This document shows, piece after piece, positions 17,167 to 26,096 of a DNA stretch of 64,000 bases. The position numbers and the translations under genes are program-made. Under the pieces are notes generated by a model. It did no database searches and was not told where the DNA came from. It saw nothing but the letters and a program-made list of their open reading frames with translations. The stretch's first letter is position 1. Every line of letters begins with the position of its first letter. This DNA comes from Chelativorans sp. ZYF759 (GTDB lineage: Bacteria > Pseudomonadota > Alphaproteobacteria > Rhizobiales > Rhizobiaceae), in NCBI RefSeq assembly GCF_012911015.1, contig NZ_WVVV01000004.1, positions 20,306 through 84,305 on the forward strand, in the 5' to 3' direction.

Positions 17167-17760
17167 GTGAACTGCCTCGTCGTCTTCGCCCACCCCCTGC
17201 CGGACAGCCTCAACGGCCGCTTCCTGAAGCTGGTGCTTGCCGAACTCGAGGCCGCGGGTCATCAGGTCACGTGCCTCGATCTCTACGAGGAGGATTACGA
17301 GCCCCGCCTGAGCAGGGCGGAAAGGGCCGCGCATTACGCGGCCGATGCCACCGCCCGCGTACCGTCCGAGCATGCGGGGCTTCTCCAGGAAGCCGACGCG
17401 CTGGTCCTGGTGTTTCCGACCTGGTGGTTCGGCCTGCCCGCGATCCTGAAGGGCTGGATCGATCGCACCTTCGCGCCGGGCGTCGCATTTCATCACGGAT
17501 CGGATGGCGGAGCGATCCGCCCCGCCCTCACCCGGCTCCGGCATTTCGTTTCCTTCACCACGCTGGGCTCGCCCTGGTGGATCGACACACTGGTCATGTG
17601 GCAGCCGGTCAGGCGCATGCTGAAGATAGCCATCGCCAAGGGCTGCGCGCCGCAGGCCCGCTTCGCCTATCTGGCGCTGCACGCGGCCGAAGCGATCGCG
17701 GCCGGAAAGGTGGAAGCGCATGAGGCGCGCATCCGGAGCGTCCTGTCGGAACTGAGATAG
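17167..17760 (+). CDS. NAD(P)H-dependent oxidoreductase, flavodoxin fold (NQO1/KefF/MdaB-like), GTG start
   Basis: 197 residues starting MNCLVVFAHPLPDSLNGRF, the FMN-phosphate loop of this family. LVLVFPTWWFGLPAILKGWIDRTFAPGVAF is split here across the flavin-binding segment (about residues 79-108). The GTG at 17167 is the only reasonable start, 12 bases after the TPR lipoprotein stop. Family members carry out two-electron reduction of quinones or act as accessory subunits of potassium efflux systems. No Kef gene is nearby, so a general quinone reductase role is more likely. Confidence 0.85.
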   Translation: MNCLVVFAHPLPDSLNGRFLKLVLAELEAAGHQVTCLDLYEEDYEPRLSRAERAAHYAADATARVPSEHAGLLQEADALVLVFPTWWFGLPAILKGWIDRTFAPGVAFHHGSDGGAIRPALTRLRHFVSFTTLGSPWWIDTLVMWQPVRRMLKIAIAKGCAPQARFAYLALHAAEAIAAGKVEAHEARIRSVLSELR

Positions 17761-17823
17761 GCTGCGGCAGGAACCTTCCGCGGCGCCGCCTGTTGTCCCG
17801 TCGCAAGTCAACAGGAGAAGACC

Positions 17824-18300
17824 ATGACCCGTACCGCCCTCCTCGCCACCGCGGCGACCCTTCTGGCCATCGGCTCGGCAAGCGCCCAGGACCAGACGGA
17901 AATCGGCCTGCTCGAATGCGTGGTCGAGGCCAATGTGGGCCAGATCCTCTCGTCTTCGCGCGAAGTCGGCTGCACCTTCCTGCCGGCCGACGAGAGCCGC
18001 GCGCCGGAAGCCTATATCGGCGTGATCAACCGCTATGGCCTCGACATCGGCGTGACCGACGAGGCGATCATGCAATGGCTGGTGCTGGCGCCCACCACCG
18101 ATCCCTACATTCCCGGCGGTCTCGCCGGCGACTATTTCGGTGCCAGCGCGGAAGCCACCGCGGGCATCGGCGGCGGCGCGAATCTGCTGGTCGGGGGCTC
18201 GCACGAGACGGTCGCCCTGCAGCCGCTAAGCGTGCAGGCCCAGACGGGCTTCAACATCGCGCTCGGCGTGTCGGAATTCCAGCTGCGCTCCGCGCAGTAG
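17824..18300 (+). CDS. DUF992 secreted protein
   Basis: 158 residues with a Sec signal peptide (hydrophobic LLATAATLLAIGSASA, cleavage before QDQTE). The mature part shows the DUF992 pattern: GLLECVVEANVGQILSSSRE with a conserved Cys, GCTFLPADE, YIGVINRYGLDIGVTD, and a glycine-rich GIGGGANLLVGG. The family is common in Hyphomicrobiales and has no known function; two cysteines could form a disulphide in the periplasm. AGGAG precedes the ATG. It appears monocistronic. Confidence 0.88.
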   Translation: MTRTALLATAATLLAIGSASAQDQTEIGLLECVVEANVGQILSSSREVGCTFLPADESRAPEAYIGVINRYGLDIGVTDEAIMQWLVLAPTTDPYIPGGLAGDYFGASAEATAGIGGGANLLVGGSHETVALQPLSVQAQTGFNIALGVSEFQLRSAQ

Positions 18301-18324
18301 GTTCCTACTTCGGCCAGATTGGCT

Positions 18325-18771
18325 TCATGAGGTGTCGGGAGCAAAAGGCGCTCCGACACTTCGCCAGCCTTGCGGCGGTCGGGCGTTTGCGATTACGACA
18401 ACGCGGTCCACGATCTCGCGCCTTCCTCCAGGTGGCAAGATCCTGTTCGCGCAGCCGGCGATGAACAGCGCCAGGACCCGCAGGCCAAGAGCGAGACGGG
18501 CTGCCTCGACGGCAGCGATGTCGCTCGGCACAAAGAGGCCGGCCGTGTCCAGGTATTGAAGCTGGACGACCTTCCGCCCTTGCGCGGGGGCGGAAGCGAG
18601 GCCGCAGGCGAATGCCCAGGCAACGATCTCGACATGACGCAGGATCGCGAGAAACAGGAGACGGGCGGGGAAAGACATGGCGCCGGCGCGCTCGGCGACC
18701 TGCGCCAAGGCGAAAAGCAGCGCCACGATGCGCCTGAGCGCCCTTTCGTCTTCTTCCCGCACCCGCTTCAT
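18325..18771 (-). CDS. hypothetical protein
   Basis: 148 residues from the ATG at 18771, which has GAGAGG immediately upstream. The frame extends 52 codons further upstream without a better start. The sequence begins MKRVREEDERALRRIVALLF, has two moderately hydrophobic helices (about residues 10-60) and a third near residue 105-125 ending in ALFIAGC, and an Arg/Pro-rich tail. I do not recognise a characterised family. It lies between the DUF992 gene (convergent, 24 bases away) and the hydrolase terminator. Codon use looks consistent with coding; function unknown. Confidence 0.6.
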   Translation of the reverse strand: MKRVREEDERALRRIVALLFALAQVAERAGAMSFPARLLFLAILRHVEIVAWAFACGLASAPAQGRKVVQLQYLDTAGLFVPSDIAAVEAARLALGLRVLALFIAGCANRILPPGGRREIVDRVVVIANARPPQGWRSVGAPFAPDTS

Positions 18772-18838
18772 CCGCCTCTCCCGCGACACAAGACGGGCGA
18801 TGTTACGGCGGGCGCGAAAGGCGTGGATAGATTTTGGC

Positions 18839-18866
18839 AAAAAAAGGCGAGGATGGCAGGCTCGCC
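18839..18866 (-). terminator. Rho-independent terminator after the polytopic hydrolase
   Basis: On the minus strand GGCGAG, a 9-base loop and CTCGCC are followed by seven T residues (A-run at 18839-18845 on the plus strand). It lies about 75 bases after the hydrolase stop and before the small unknown gene. Confidence 0.6.
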
Positions 18867-18940
18867 GCCAGGCCGGAAGAATGTCGGTCCAGGCAATGGA
18901 ATGAACCCGGACGGATCGATGCGGCACCGAGCCTGCCCGG

Positions 18941-20785
18941 TCAGTCGAATATCTCCGCGAGATTGACGGCCTTGCGCAGCTCGGTCACGTGGTCGAGACG
19001 TTCGTCTGTAGCCGCTTCTGGCTCTGGCCGTGTGCCATCGCCGTTCACGCGTTCCCCAGTCACGTCGAGGGACCAGTAGAATGTGTGTGTGAACAGGCGC
19101 GAGAAGGCGAACCAGCGCCGCCTCATCCTGACGCCGACATCGCGAATACCTCGGCCGAACAGGTCGTCGGCAACCGACGAACCGCCGTCAGTCCGGCCAC
19201 CGACGGGGCCGGAAATGATGTCGCCGAAAAAGGTCAGGACGTGGGGATCGTGGATGTTGGTCCAGCGCGTCGCGGCGAAGACGGAAGCATGATGGGCGTA
19301 GTCTTTCGCCTTTCCATCCTTGTCCTTCCCCCGATAGAGGATGCTCCCGCTCGCAGGATCGGGGTAAGGCGGGCAGGTGGCGATCTGACGCTCGGCAATG
19401 CGCTGTTCCAGTCCGGTACGGTCGCGCGCGAGCAAGAACTCGGCATGCGACAGCGGGCTCCCGAGCGTGATGAAATCGGAAATGCGCCAGCCCTTCCCGC
19501 CCGGTTGTCGCACCAGTGCCCTGGACAGGTTGCGCTGGTGCCCGCGAAAATCGGGCGCGTCGAAGCTAGCCCCAATGATCGAGCGGCTCACCTTCCTTGT
19601 ACTGCCCGCGCGGCTGCCTGGCGCAGTGCCCGGCCTGAAGACGGTATGCGCCGCGATATAGTCATCGACGTCCTTGAGGGCCTTTGGAACCTCGCCTTCA
19701 GGCGGGTTGTGGCTACCGGTCGGCCCCATCTCCGCCCAGAAATGGTTCAGAATGTCGTAGGCGATGATCGATCCGAGGCTGTGCGCCACGACCACGATGC
19801 GCTGATAACCCTCATCGGCCGGCTCCCCTTCCTTGGAAGGGCGCACGCGATGGAGTTCGCGCAACAGTTTCAATCCGCGTTCGCGAACCTCCGCGCGTTT
19901 GGCGATCGTGTCGGGCGCCGCACGCACGTAGCGCGCCACATCTCCGAAATACGGGACAAGAAAGACCTGGATGAAGTAGCCGAGCAGCGCGGACAGTAGC
20001 AGAAGCAGGACTGGCGGAACCAGCACTTGCGGCCACGGCACGAGGAACCACCCAGCCGCCGCAATGGCCGCAGGGACGGCCAGTGCCAGCAACCAGGACA
20101 GGAAGGGTCGTACGGACTGCTCGCCCGGCATCCGGCTGCCACGCAGCCTCGCCACGAACGCCCAGAGCAGTATGGCGGCGGCAAACAGCGTCAGCCCGCG
20201 CCCGGCAAGTTCAGGATTCCACCAGGGATCAAACAAGGTCTGCCACAGGAAGGAGTGCTGCCCCCGAGGGTCCAGTCCCAGCAGCCCCGCCACAGCCAGC
20301 CAGGTTGCCACGATGACCGAGACCCACAGCAGAATCCATGCCGCCATGACACGGCGCGGGACCTGATAGGGCCATCTGAAAAGCAGGCCGGCCATCCACG
20401 CCCTGACATGCTGGAAGGTGGTGCCCTCCATGATGTCGGACCAGTAGAATTCGTAGAAATCGGTGCGCGCGGCTGTCTGCGGCTTTGCGGACCCTTTCGG
20501 AACGAAGGGCGGCGTCGTGATCCGGAAGAGTTCGAGCGAACCGGTCCGCTGATCAGGCACAAGCCAGGAATCATTGTGCTTCTGGCTGGCCCGCGTGCCC
20601 TGCAGATCGCCGGCAAGCGTGTCGAAGGACGGATCCGTTTCCCACACCGCGTCGACGAAGCTGCGCATCGTGTCCATCGGTACAGGTTCACCCATGCCGT
20701 GGATGACGACGACGGCCTGCTTGCGGACATCCAGCGGCGCGGCCGCTGACGGGTCCTGGACACTCTCGGCTTTCGGCTTGCCCAT
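18941..20785 (-). CDS. polytopic membrane alpha/beta hydrolase of unknown function
   Basis: 614 residues from the ATG at 20785 (GAGGGGG five bases before); an upstream in-frame start at 20869 is less likely. The N-terminus has VVVIHGMGEPVPMDTM (HGxG oxyanion motif). Four to five transmembrane helices lie in the centre (about residues 155-300). The nucleophile elbow VVVAHSLGSIIAYD appears only after them (about residue 345), followed by FITLGSPLSHAEFLL. The lipase core is thus split by a membrane insert. A TAGAAT -10-like hexamer (20812-20817) suggests its own promoter. A lipid or membrane-ester substrate is plausible but unproven. Confidence 0.82.
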   Translation of the reverse strand: MGKPKAESVQDPSAAAPLDVRKQAVVVIHGMGEPVPMDTMRSFVDAVWETDPSFDTLAGDLQGTRASQKHNDSWLVPDQRTGSLELFRITTPPFVPKGSAKPQTAARTDFYEFYWSDIMEGTTFQHVRAWMAGLLFRWPYQVPRRVMAAWILLWVSVIVATWLAVAGLLGLDPRGQHSFLWQTLFDPWWNPELAGRGLTLFAAAILLWAFVARLRGSRMPGEQSVRPFLSWLLALAVPAAIAAAGWFLVPWPQVLVPPVLLLLLSALLGYFIQVFLVPYFGDVARYVRAAPDTIAKRAEVRERGLKLLRELHRVRPSKEGEPADEGYQRIVVVAHSLGSIIAYDILNHFWAEMGPTGSHNPPEGEVPKALKDVDDYIAAHTVFRPGTAPGSRAGSTRKVSRSIIGASFDAPDFRGHQRNLSRALVRQPGGKGWRISDFITLGSPLSHAEFLLARDRTGLEQRIAERQIATCPPYPDPASGSILYRGKDKDGKAKDYAHHASVFAATRWTNIHDPHVLTFFGDIISGPVGGRTDGGSSVADDLFGRGIRDVGVRMRRRWFAFSRLFTHTFYWSLDVTGERVNGDGTRPEPEAATDERLDHVTELRKAVNLAEIFD

Positions 20786-20870
20786 CGCTGCCCCCTCGCG
20801 AGCGAAAGCCAATTCTAGCGCGATTGTGCCGTTAGGGAAAGAACCATCTGTGGTTGTATTATCGAACAAG

Positions 20871-20894
20871 AAAAAGCCCGGCGCGGGCCGGGCT
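20871..20894 (-). terminator. Rho-independent terminator of the pnt operon
   Basis: AGCCCGGC (20875-20882) and GCCGGGCT (20887-20894) form an 8-base GC stem with a 4-base loop. In the minus direction it is followed by TTTTTCTTG. It begins 18 bases after the pntB stop. Confidence 0.85.
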
Positions 20895-20911
20895 CCTGGA
20901 AATCGTGAGAC

Positions 20912-22309
20912 CTAGTGGTCCATCGCCTTGACGATGTCCTCGGTCATCTTCTTGGCGTCGCCCAAGAGCATCATCGTGCCGTCCTTGTAGAACAGCGTGT
21001 TGTCGATGCCGGCATAGCCGGAGCCGAGCGATCGCTTGACGAAGAGGCAGGTCTTGGCCTTGTCGACGTCGAGGATCGGCATGCCGTAGATGGGCGAGGC
21101 CTTGTCGTCGCGCGCCGACGGGTTGGTGACGTCGTTGGCGCCGATCACATAGGCGATGTCGGCCTGGGCGAATTCGGCGTTGATGTCTTCCAGCTCGAAA
21201 ACCTCGTCGTAGGGCACATTGGCTTCGGCGAGCAGCACGTTCATGTGGCCCGGCATGCGGCCGGCGACCGGGTGGATCGCGTATTTGACCTCGACGCCGG
21301 CGGCCTTGAGCTTGTCGGCCAGTTCGCGCAGCGCGTGCTGGGCCTGGGCCACCGCCATGCCGTAGCCCGGCACGATGATGACTTTGGTCGCGTTGGCCAT
21401 CAGGAAGGCGGCGTCGTCGGCCGAGCCGAGCTTGACGTTGCGCTCGACGCCGTCATCGGCGGCCGCCGTGGTCTCGCCGCCGAAGCCGCCGAGAATGACC
21501 GAGATGAAGGAGCGGTTCATGCCCTTGCACATGATGTAGGACAGGATCGCGCCGCTAGAGCCGACCAGCGCGCCGGTGATGATGAGGGCGAGGTTGCCGA
21601 CGGTAAAACCGATGCCGGCCGCAGCCCAGCCCGAATAGGAGTTGAGCATCGACACGACGACGGGCATGTCGGCGCCGCCGATCGGGATGATGAGCAGGAT
21701 GCCGATGGCCAGCGACAGGATGACGATCAGCCAGAAGACGGTGGGGCTCTGGGTCGAGACGAGGATGACGACCAGGAGCAGGATCGCGATGCCGATGCCC
21801 GCATTGAGCATGTGGCGCATCGGCAGGAGGATCGGCTTGCCGGACATGCGCCCATCGAGCTTCAGGAAGGCGATGATCGAGCCCGTGAAGGTGACCGCGC
21901 CGACGGCGGCCCCGATCGACATCTCGATGATGGCCTGGGTGTGGATATGGCCGATCACGCCGATGTCGAAGCTTTCGGGCGAATAGAGCGCGGCGGCGGC
22001 CACCAGGACGGCGGCGAGGCCGACGAGGCTGTGGAAGCCGGCGACCAGCTGCGGCATCGCCGTCATGGCGATGTTGCGGGCGATATAGGCGCCGATGGAG
22101 CCGCCGATGGCGATACCGACAATGATCATCAGCATCCCGCCCCAGCTGGGCGTCGTCAGCGCCAGCGTGGTCAGGACGGCAATGCCCATGCCGATCATGC
22201 CATAGACATTGCCCTGGCGGCTCGTCGTCGGATGCGACAGGCCACGCAGCGCCATGATGAACAGGACACCGGAGACCAGGTAGAGAAAGGAGGCGAAATT
22301 CTCGCTCAT
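20912..22309 (-). CDS. pntB: NAD(P) transhydrogenase beta subunit
   Basis: 465 residues. The N-terminal half has about nine transmembrane helices (for example ALTTPSWGGMLMIIVGIAIG). The C-terminal NADP-binding dIII domain has VIIVPGYGMAVAQAQHAL (about residue 313), VKYAIHPVAGRMPGHMNVLL, and the conserved YVIGANDVTNPSARD and KRSLGSGYAGIDN motifs. With PntAA and PntAB it couples proton import to NADPH formation from NADH at the inner membrane. It lies 10 bases after pntAB and is followed by a strong terminator. Confidence 0.96.
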   Translation of the reverse strand: MSENFASFLYLVSGVLFIMALRGLSHPTTSRQGNVYGMIGMGIAVLTTLALTTPSWGGMLMIIVGIAIGGSIGAYIARNIAMTAMPQLVAGFHSLVGLAAVLVAAAALYSPESFDIGVIGHIHTQAIIEMSIGAAVGAVTFTGSIIAFLKLDGRMSGKPILLPMRHMLNAGIGIAILLLVVILVSTQSPTVFWLIVILSLAIGILLIIPIGGADMPVVVSMLNSYSGWAAAGIGFTVGNLALIITGALVGSSGAILSYIMCKGMNRSFISVILGGFGGETTAAADDGVERNVKLGSADDAAFLMANATKVIIVPGYGMAVAQAQHALRELADKLKAAGVEVKYAIHPVAGRMPGHMNVLLAEANVPYDEVFELEDINAEFAQADIAYVIGANDVTNPSARDDKASPIYGMPILDVDKAKTCLFVKRSLGSGYAGIDNTLFYKDGTMMLLGDAKKMTEDIVKAMDH

Positions 22310-22319
22310 GGGGCCGGCC

Positions 22320-22739
22320 TCACTTCTCTTTTTTCTTGTACATCGCCAGCATGCGCTGGGTGACGAGGAAGCCGCCGAAGATGTTCACCGAGGCAAGCAC
22401 CAGGGCGATGAAGCCGAAGCCGGTGGCCAGTCCCGAAGCCGAGATGCCGACGGCCAGAAGCGCACCGACCACGATCACCGAGGAAATGGCGTTGGTGACC
22501 GACATCAGCGGCGTGTGCAGCGCCGGCGTCACCGACCAGACCACGTAGTAGCCGACGAAGATCGCGAGCACGAAGATGGCGAAGCGGAACACGAAGGGAT
22601 CCACACCCGCCGCATAGCCGAGCGCGGAAGCTGCTTCGGCCGCGTCTTCGGCGCGAATGTTGGCGATCGCGTTGCGGATCGCCTCGGTCGCGCCGTCCAG
22701 CTGTTCGAGCGCCTGCTCCAGTTGGGGTTCGGCCATCAT
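22320..22739 (-). CDS. pntAB: NAD(P) transhydrogenase alpha-2 (membrane) subunit
   Basis: 139 residues with four transmembrane helices from about residue 48 ([40 protein letters not shown] and following). This is the separate membrane dII alpha piece found in three-subunit enzymes such as that of Rhodospirillum rubrum; in E. coli it is fused to PntAA. Its start overlaps the pntAA stop by four bases (ATGA). Confidence 0.95.
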   Translation of the reverse strand: MMAEPQLEQALEQLDGATEAIRNAIANIRAEDAAEAASALGYAAGVDPFVFRFAIFVLAIFVGYYVVWSVTPALHTPLMSVTNAISSVIVVGALLAVGISASGLATGFGFIALVLASVNIFGGFLVTQRMLAMYKKKEK

Positions 22740-24007
22740 GCACCTCCCTCGGGCTTGGATTTCGGCGAAGCCTTGCGGGCCGGGGCCTTGCGCGCGGGCT
22801 TCTTCGGCGCGACGTCGAGGCCGGGTTCGGTACCCTCGGCCGCAATGGCGGTTTCCGCATCGGGCGGGGGCGCGGCGGCCGCGAATGCCGGATGGACGAC
22901 CTTGCCGGCATGGGTCAGCAACGTCGCCTTGACCAGCTCGTCATCGAGATTGGGCGCGATCAGCTTGGCTTCCTTGTCGACCATGGTCTCCAGGAAGGCA
23001 TAGAGGTTCTTGGCATAGAGCAGCGAGGCGGAGGCCGCGACACGGCCCGGCATGTTGAGATGGCCGATGATCCGCACATCGTTCTTCGTGGTCACGACCT
23101 TGCCCGCGACCGCACCCTCGACATTGCCGCCGCGCTCGACCGCCAGGTCGACGATCACGGAGCCGGGCTTCATGGACGCGACCATCCCGGCCGAGATCAG
23201 CTTCGGTGCCGGGCGCCCGGGAATGAGCGCCGTGGTGATGACGATGTCCTGCTTGGCGATGTGTTCGGCAACAAGGGCGGCCTGCTTGGCCTGGTATTCC
23301 TTCGACATTTCCTTGGCGTAGCCGCCCGCCGTCTCGGCCGCCTTGAACTCGTCATCCTCGACCGCGACGAACTTGCCGCCGAGCGAGGCGACCTGTTCCT
23401 TGGCGGCGGGGCGCACGTCGGTGGCGGTGACGACCGCGCCGAGGCGCCTTGCGGTGGCGATGGCCTGCAGGCCGGCAACGCCCGCCCCCATGACGAAGAC
23501 GCGCGCGGCGGGCACGGTGCCTGCCGCCGTCATCATCATCGGCATGGCGCGGTCATATTCCGCCGCCCCGTCGATGACGGCCTGGTAGCCGGCGAGATTG
23601 GCCTGGGAAGACAGCACGTCCATGGACTGGGCACGCGTGATGCGCGGCATGAACTCCATGGCGAAAGCGGAGACACCGGCAGATGCCATCGCGGCGACCG
23701 CCTTCTCGTTGCCGTAGGGGTCCATCGAGGCCAGCACGATGGCGCCGCGCTTGTAGCCCTTGAGCTCGGCCTCGCTCGGGCGCCTGACCTTGAGCACGAC
23801 ATCGGCGCTCGACGCATCGGCGGCCTTGCCGATCCTGGCGCCGGCCTTCTCGAATTCGGCATCGGTGATGCGCGAGAGGACGCCCGCGTCCTTCTCCACG
23901 ATTACGGAAAAGCCCAGCCCCGCCAGCCGCTTCACGGTATCGGCTGATGCCGCGACGCGCGGTTCCGCTGCGTCACTTTCCTTAGGCACGAAGATCGTCT
24001 GTCCCAC
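22736..24007 (-). CDS. pntAA: NAD(P) transhydrogenase alpha-1 (NAD-binding) subunit
   Basis: About 423 residues. I favour the GTG at 24007, which gives [20 protein letters not shown] with AAAGGA 8 bases before it; GTGs at 24013 and 24034 are also in frame. The alanine dehydrogenase/PNT N-domain is followed by the NAD-binding domain with [20 protein letters not shown] (about residue 165). [23 protein letters not shown] is split around the conserved second domain segment. The tail after residue 385 is Ala/Pro/Lys-rich and low complexity. This is the soluble dI component that binds NADH. First gene of the pnt operon. Confidence 0.94.
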   Translation of the reverse strand: MGQTIFVPKESDAAEPRVAASADTVKRLAGLGFSVIVEKDAGVLSRITDAEFEKAGARIGKAADASSADVVLKVRRPSEAELKGYKRGAIVLASMDPYGNEKAVAAMASAGVSAFAMEFMPRITRAQSMDVLSSQANLAGYQAVIDGAAEYDRAMPMMMTAAGTVPAARVFVMGAGVAGLQAIATARRLGAVVTATDVRPAAKEQVASLGGKFVAVEDDEFKAAETAGGYAKEMSKEYQAKQAALVAEHIAKQDIVITTALIPGRPAPKLISAGMVASMKPGSVIVDLAVERGGNVEGAVAGKVVTTKNDVRIIGHLNMPGRVAASASLLYAKNLYAFLETMVDKEAKLIAPNLDDELVKATLLTHAGKVVHPAFAAAAPPPDAETAIAAEGTEPGLDVAPKKPARKAPARKASPKSKPEGGA

Positions 24008-24081
24008 CGCCACTGTCCTTTCGGCCGGGCCCACTCCTCCCTACGCCGGCCACTTGTCGCCGGCGTGCGGACAGGAAACGG

Positions 24082-24309
24082 CTATCGCAGGAAATATGCG
24101 CCGATGACGCAGATCAGAATGAAAAGAACCGTCGCCGAAATGAAGCCGGCCGCGGTGAACATACCGAACGCCAGGGACACCAGAAGCGCCACCACGAAAA
24201 GTGTCGTGTATTTCGTAATGGCCAGGAACAGGTCGTAGGTGTTCTCGTGTTCCTGATAGTCCATCTGGGCGCCCAACTCTGCGGGCTCGTGCGGCGTCGT
24301 CTCGGCCAT
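24082..24309 (-). CDS. aa3-type cytochrome c oxidase subunit IV family protein
   Basis: 75 residues, one long hydrophobic region (about 32-75, LFVVALLVSLAFGMFTAAGF then ISATVLFILICVIGAYFLR) preceded by the family motif MDYQEHENTYDLFL. The family is a small accessory subunit of alphaproteobacterial aa3 oxidases, inner membrane. It is not near other cta genes, but lies 74 bases upstream of pntAA on the same strand, an arrangement that could co-express it with transhydrogenase. Divergent from the Tat-peptide gene. Confidence 0.88.
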   Translation of the reverse strand: MAETTPHEPAELGAQMDYQEHENTYDLFLAITKYTTLFVVALLVSLAFGMFTAAGFISATVLFILICVIGAYFLR

Positions 24310-24507
24310 GTCAACCTACCTCCGGCATGATCATCCGCGCTGATAGCGAAAACAGCCGCCAAGGGCAATGGCAGGATTGTCGCGGAAGCGGCTTCCGGGC
24401 GCAGTTCTGTTTCGCGGCGTCAGAATTCGTGAGCCTGTCAAAGTTGACGAGGCCTGTTCGGCTCTTAGTTGGCGTTGCTTGGATCGATCTCGCGAGGAAT
24501 CACATTG

Positions 24508-24678
24508 ATGAAGAATTCCGCCACGCCCGGCAGCGACATGCGTCGTCGTAACCTCCTCAAGCTGCTCGGCCTTTCGGCCGCAGCCGCCTATGCCGCGCCC
24601 GTGCTGACGGATCTTTCGCCGGCCGCAGCCCAGACGCGCCCGACCACGGCCACCCGCGCCACCCGGCCGAGCCGTTGA
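24508..24678 (+). CDS. 56-residue Tat-signal mini-protein, possible modified peptide precursor
   Basis: Starts at the ATG at 24508 with GAGGA 9 bases before it. The first 41 residues read as a twin-arginine signal: MRRRNLLKLLG (RR-x-L-L-K), a hydrophobic Ala-rich core, and an SPAAA cleavage site. The remaining 15 residues are QTRPTTATRATRPSR: five Thr, one Ser, four Arg, no acidic residue. The stop codon overlaps the start of the kinase/PqqD fusion gene by four bases (TTGA). A mature product this short, coupled to a gene with a peptide-binding PqqD domain, suggests a peptide substrate, though an ordinary secreted remnant is possible. Homology not recognised. Confidence 0.7.
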   Translation: MKNSATPGSDMRRRNLLKLLGLSAAAAYAAPVLTDLSPAAAQTRPTTATRATRPSR

Positions 24679-25979
24679 CGCAGGAGGACACCCGTCTCTA
24701 CGCCTTCGCTCCGCTTGAAGGCGCAGTGCGTTTTGTCGGCGGCAGCGAGGTTCTGCTGCAGCTTTTGCCGCGCCTGTGCACGGGCTGGTCGTTCGAGCCC
24801 GTCACCGAGGCGCAGAGGCTGGCGCCGCTCGAGGTGGCGCTGGCAGACGGCCGCTTCCGCCTGAGCGCGCCGTGGCAGGATGCGCCGGTCGACGAATCCG
24901 ATCCCTTCCGCGCCGCGGCAAATCTTGCCGTCGATCTTCTCGAAGCCCATCTCGACGAGCACCCGGACCTTCTTGCGATCCACGGCGCCTGTGCCGTGCT
25001 TGGCGACACGGCCGTGCTGTTTCCCGGCTCCTCGCGCGCGGGCAAGAGCACGCTCAGCGTCGCCCTGGCGGCCGCCGGCTTTCCCGTGCTCGCCGATGAC
25101 GTGCTGGCGCTGTCTTCCGAGCAGCCGCCGCATGCGATCTCGCTCGGCATGCACCCGCGGCTGCGGCTGCCCCTGCCGGACGCAGCCGATGCGCAACTCG
25201 CGCGTTTTGTCGCCGACCACAGCGCGGCCGAAGACGACAAATACGCCTATCTCGCCCTGCCCGAGGGCGCCGGCCCTTCGTTTGGCCGCACGGCCCGGCT
25301 GGGCGCGATCGTCCTCCTGGAGCGCGAAGAAGGCCGTGACGCCGAGCTGGTTTCCGTCATCCCCGGCGACGGGCTTCAGGAACTGATGATGCAGCAGCTG
25401 TCGCCGGCCCTGTCGCAAGCCGATGCCCTGCCGCGGCTGGCAACAGTGCTCGACGGCATACCGTGCTACCGCCTGAGCTACGGCGACCTCGCCGACGCCG
25501 TGGCGAAACTACGCGCCGTCTTCGTCGAGGGCGAGGAGATCGAGGCCGCGCCGGCGCCCGTCGAAGACGAAGCTGCCGCGTCGCCGACCCCTGCCACCCA
25601 GGAGGGCACCCAGCGGACCTTCGCCATCGGCCTGCGCTTCGTCCGCGCGGACGGTGCCACCCACCACCAGATCGAGGACGAAACCTTCCTCACCCTGGGT
25701 GAAGCCGGTGCCGTCTTCAGGCTCAATCCCATCTCGAGCGCCCTCTGGAACCTCGTCGAGAACCCGATGAGCGTCGATCTGTGCACGGCACTCCTGGCCG
25801 AGGCCTTTCCGGATATCGACGAGCGCCGCATCATGGCCGATGTCGAGACCCATTTCGCGCAGATGCAGGAAGCCGGCCTCGTCGCCATCGTGCAACCGGT
25901 CGCGCCGGCCGAAACCCTCCCGGATGCACCAGAAGCGGACGGGCCCGGCGGCGCGCGCCCCGTCGAGACGGCCGAATAG
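24675..25979 (+). CDS. HPr-kinase-like P-loop domain fused to PqqD-like (RRE) domain, TTG start
   Basis: 434 residues. Start TTG at 24675 is inferred from the four-base overlap with the mini-protein; a GTG at 24726 is the alternative. After an N-terminal domain (1-95) comes a HprK-type kinase core: AIHGACAVLGDTAVLFPGSS, the P-loop GSSRAGKST (about 118-126), and LADDVLAL (Asp-Asp at 141-142). Residues about 310-400 match the PqqD/RiPP-recognition fold: LRFVRADGATHHQIEDETF, LGEAGAVFRLNPISSALWNL, then a helical FPDIDERRIMADVETHFAQM. A Glu/Ala/Pro linker (275-300) joins them. HprK-related kinases phosphorylate peptides in some RiPP systems. Function here unproven; no radical SAM or cyclase gene adjoins. 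Confidence 0.82.
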   Translation: MTQEDTRLYAFAPLEGAVRFVGGSEVLLQLLPRLCTGWSFEPVTEAQRLAPLEVALADGRFRLSAPWQDAPVDESDPFRAAANLAVDLLEAHLDEHPDLLAIHGACAVLGDTAVLFPGSSRAGKSTLSVALAAAGFPVLADDVLALSSEQPPHAISLGMHPRLRLPLPDAADAQLARFVADHSAAEDDKYAYLALPEGAGPSFGRTARLGAIVLLEREEGRDAELVSVIPGDGLQELMMQQLSPALSQADALPRLATVLDGIPCYRLSYGDLADAVAKLRAVFVEGEEIEAAPAPVEDEAAASPTPATQEGTQRTFAIGLRFVRADGATHHQIEDETFLTLGEAGAVFRLNPISSALWNLVENPMSVDLCTALLAEAFPDIDERRIMADVETHFAQMQEAGLVAIVQPVAPAETLPDAPEADGPGGARPVETAE

Positions 25980-26051
25980 GCAGCTTAGCGCCGGCGTGGC
26001 AACGCTGCGCCGATGGCCTCCCGTTGAAGGATCGCACCAGCCTGCGTAAAA

Positions 26052-26069
26052 CCTCCACAATGGTTGAGG
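26052..26069. promoter_or_regulatory. SoxR box upstream of soxR
   Basis: The 18-base sequence CCTCCACAATGGTTGAGG is a near-palindrome (14 of 18 positions symmetric). It matches the CCTCAAGTTAACTTGAGG type of SoxR operator at 11 of 18 positions, including both CCTC/TTGAGG ends. It lies 27 bases before the soxR ATG, so autoregulation is likely. Confidence 0.7.
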
Positions 26070-26096
26070 CGCGCAAGCGCTTGCGAGGAGCAGCAC

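Noticed and set aside
24444-24470. Promoter for the Tat-peptide gene starting TTGACG
   Set aside because: The -35 is good, but no convincing -10 follows at 16-18 bases (TTAGTT or AGTTGG).
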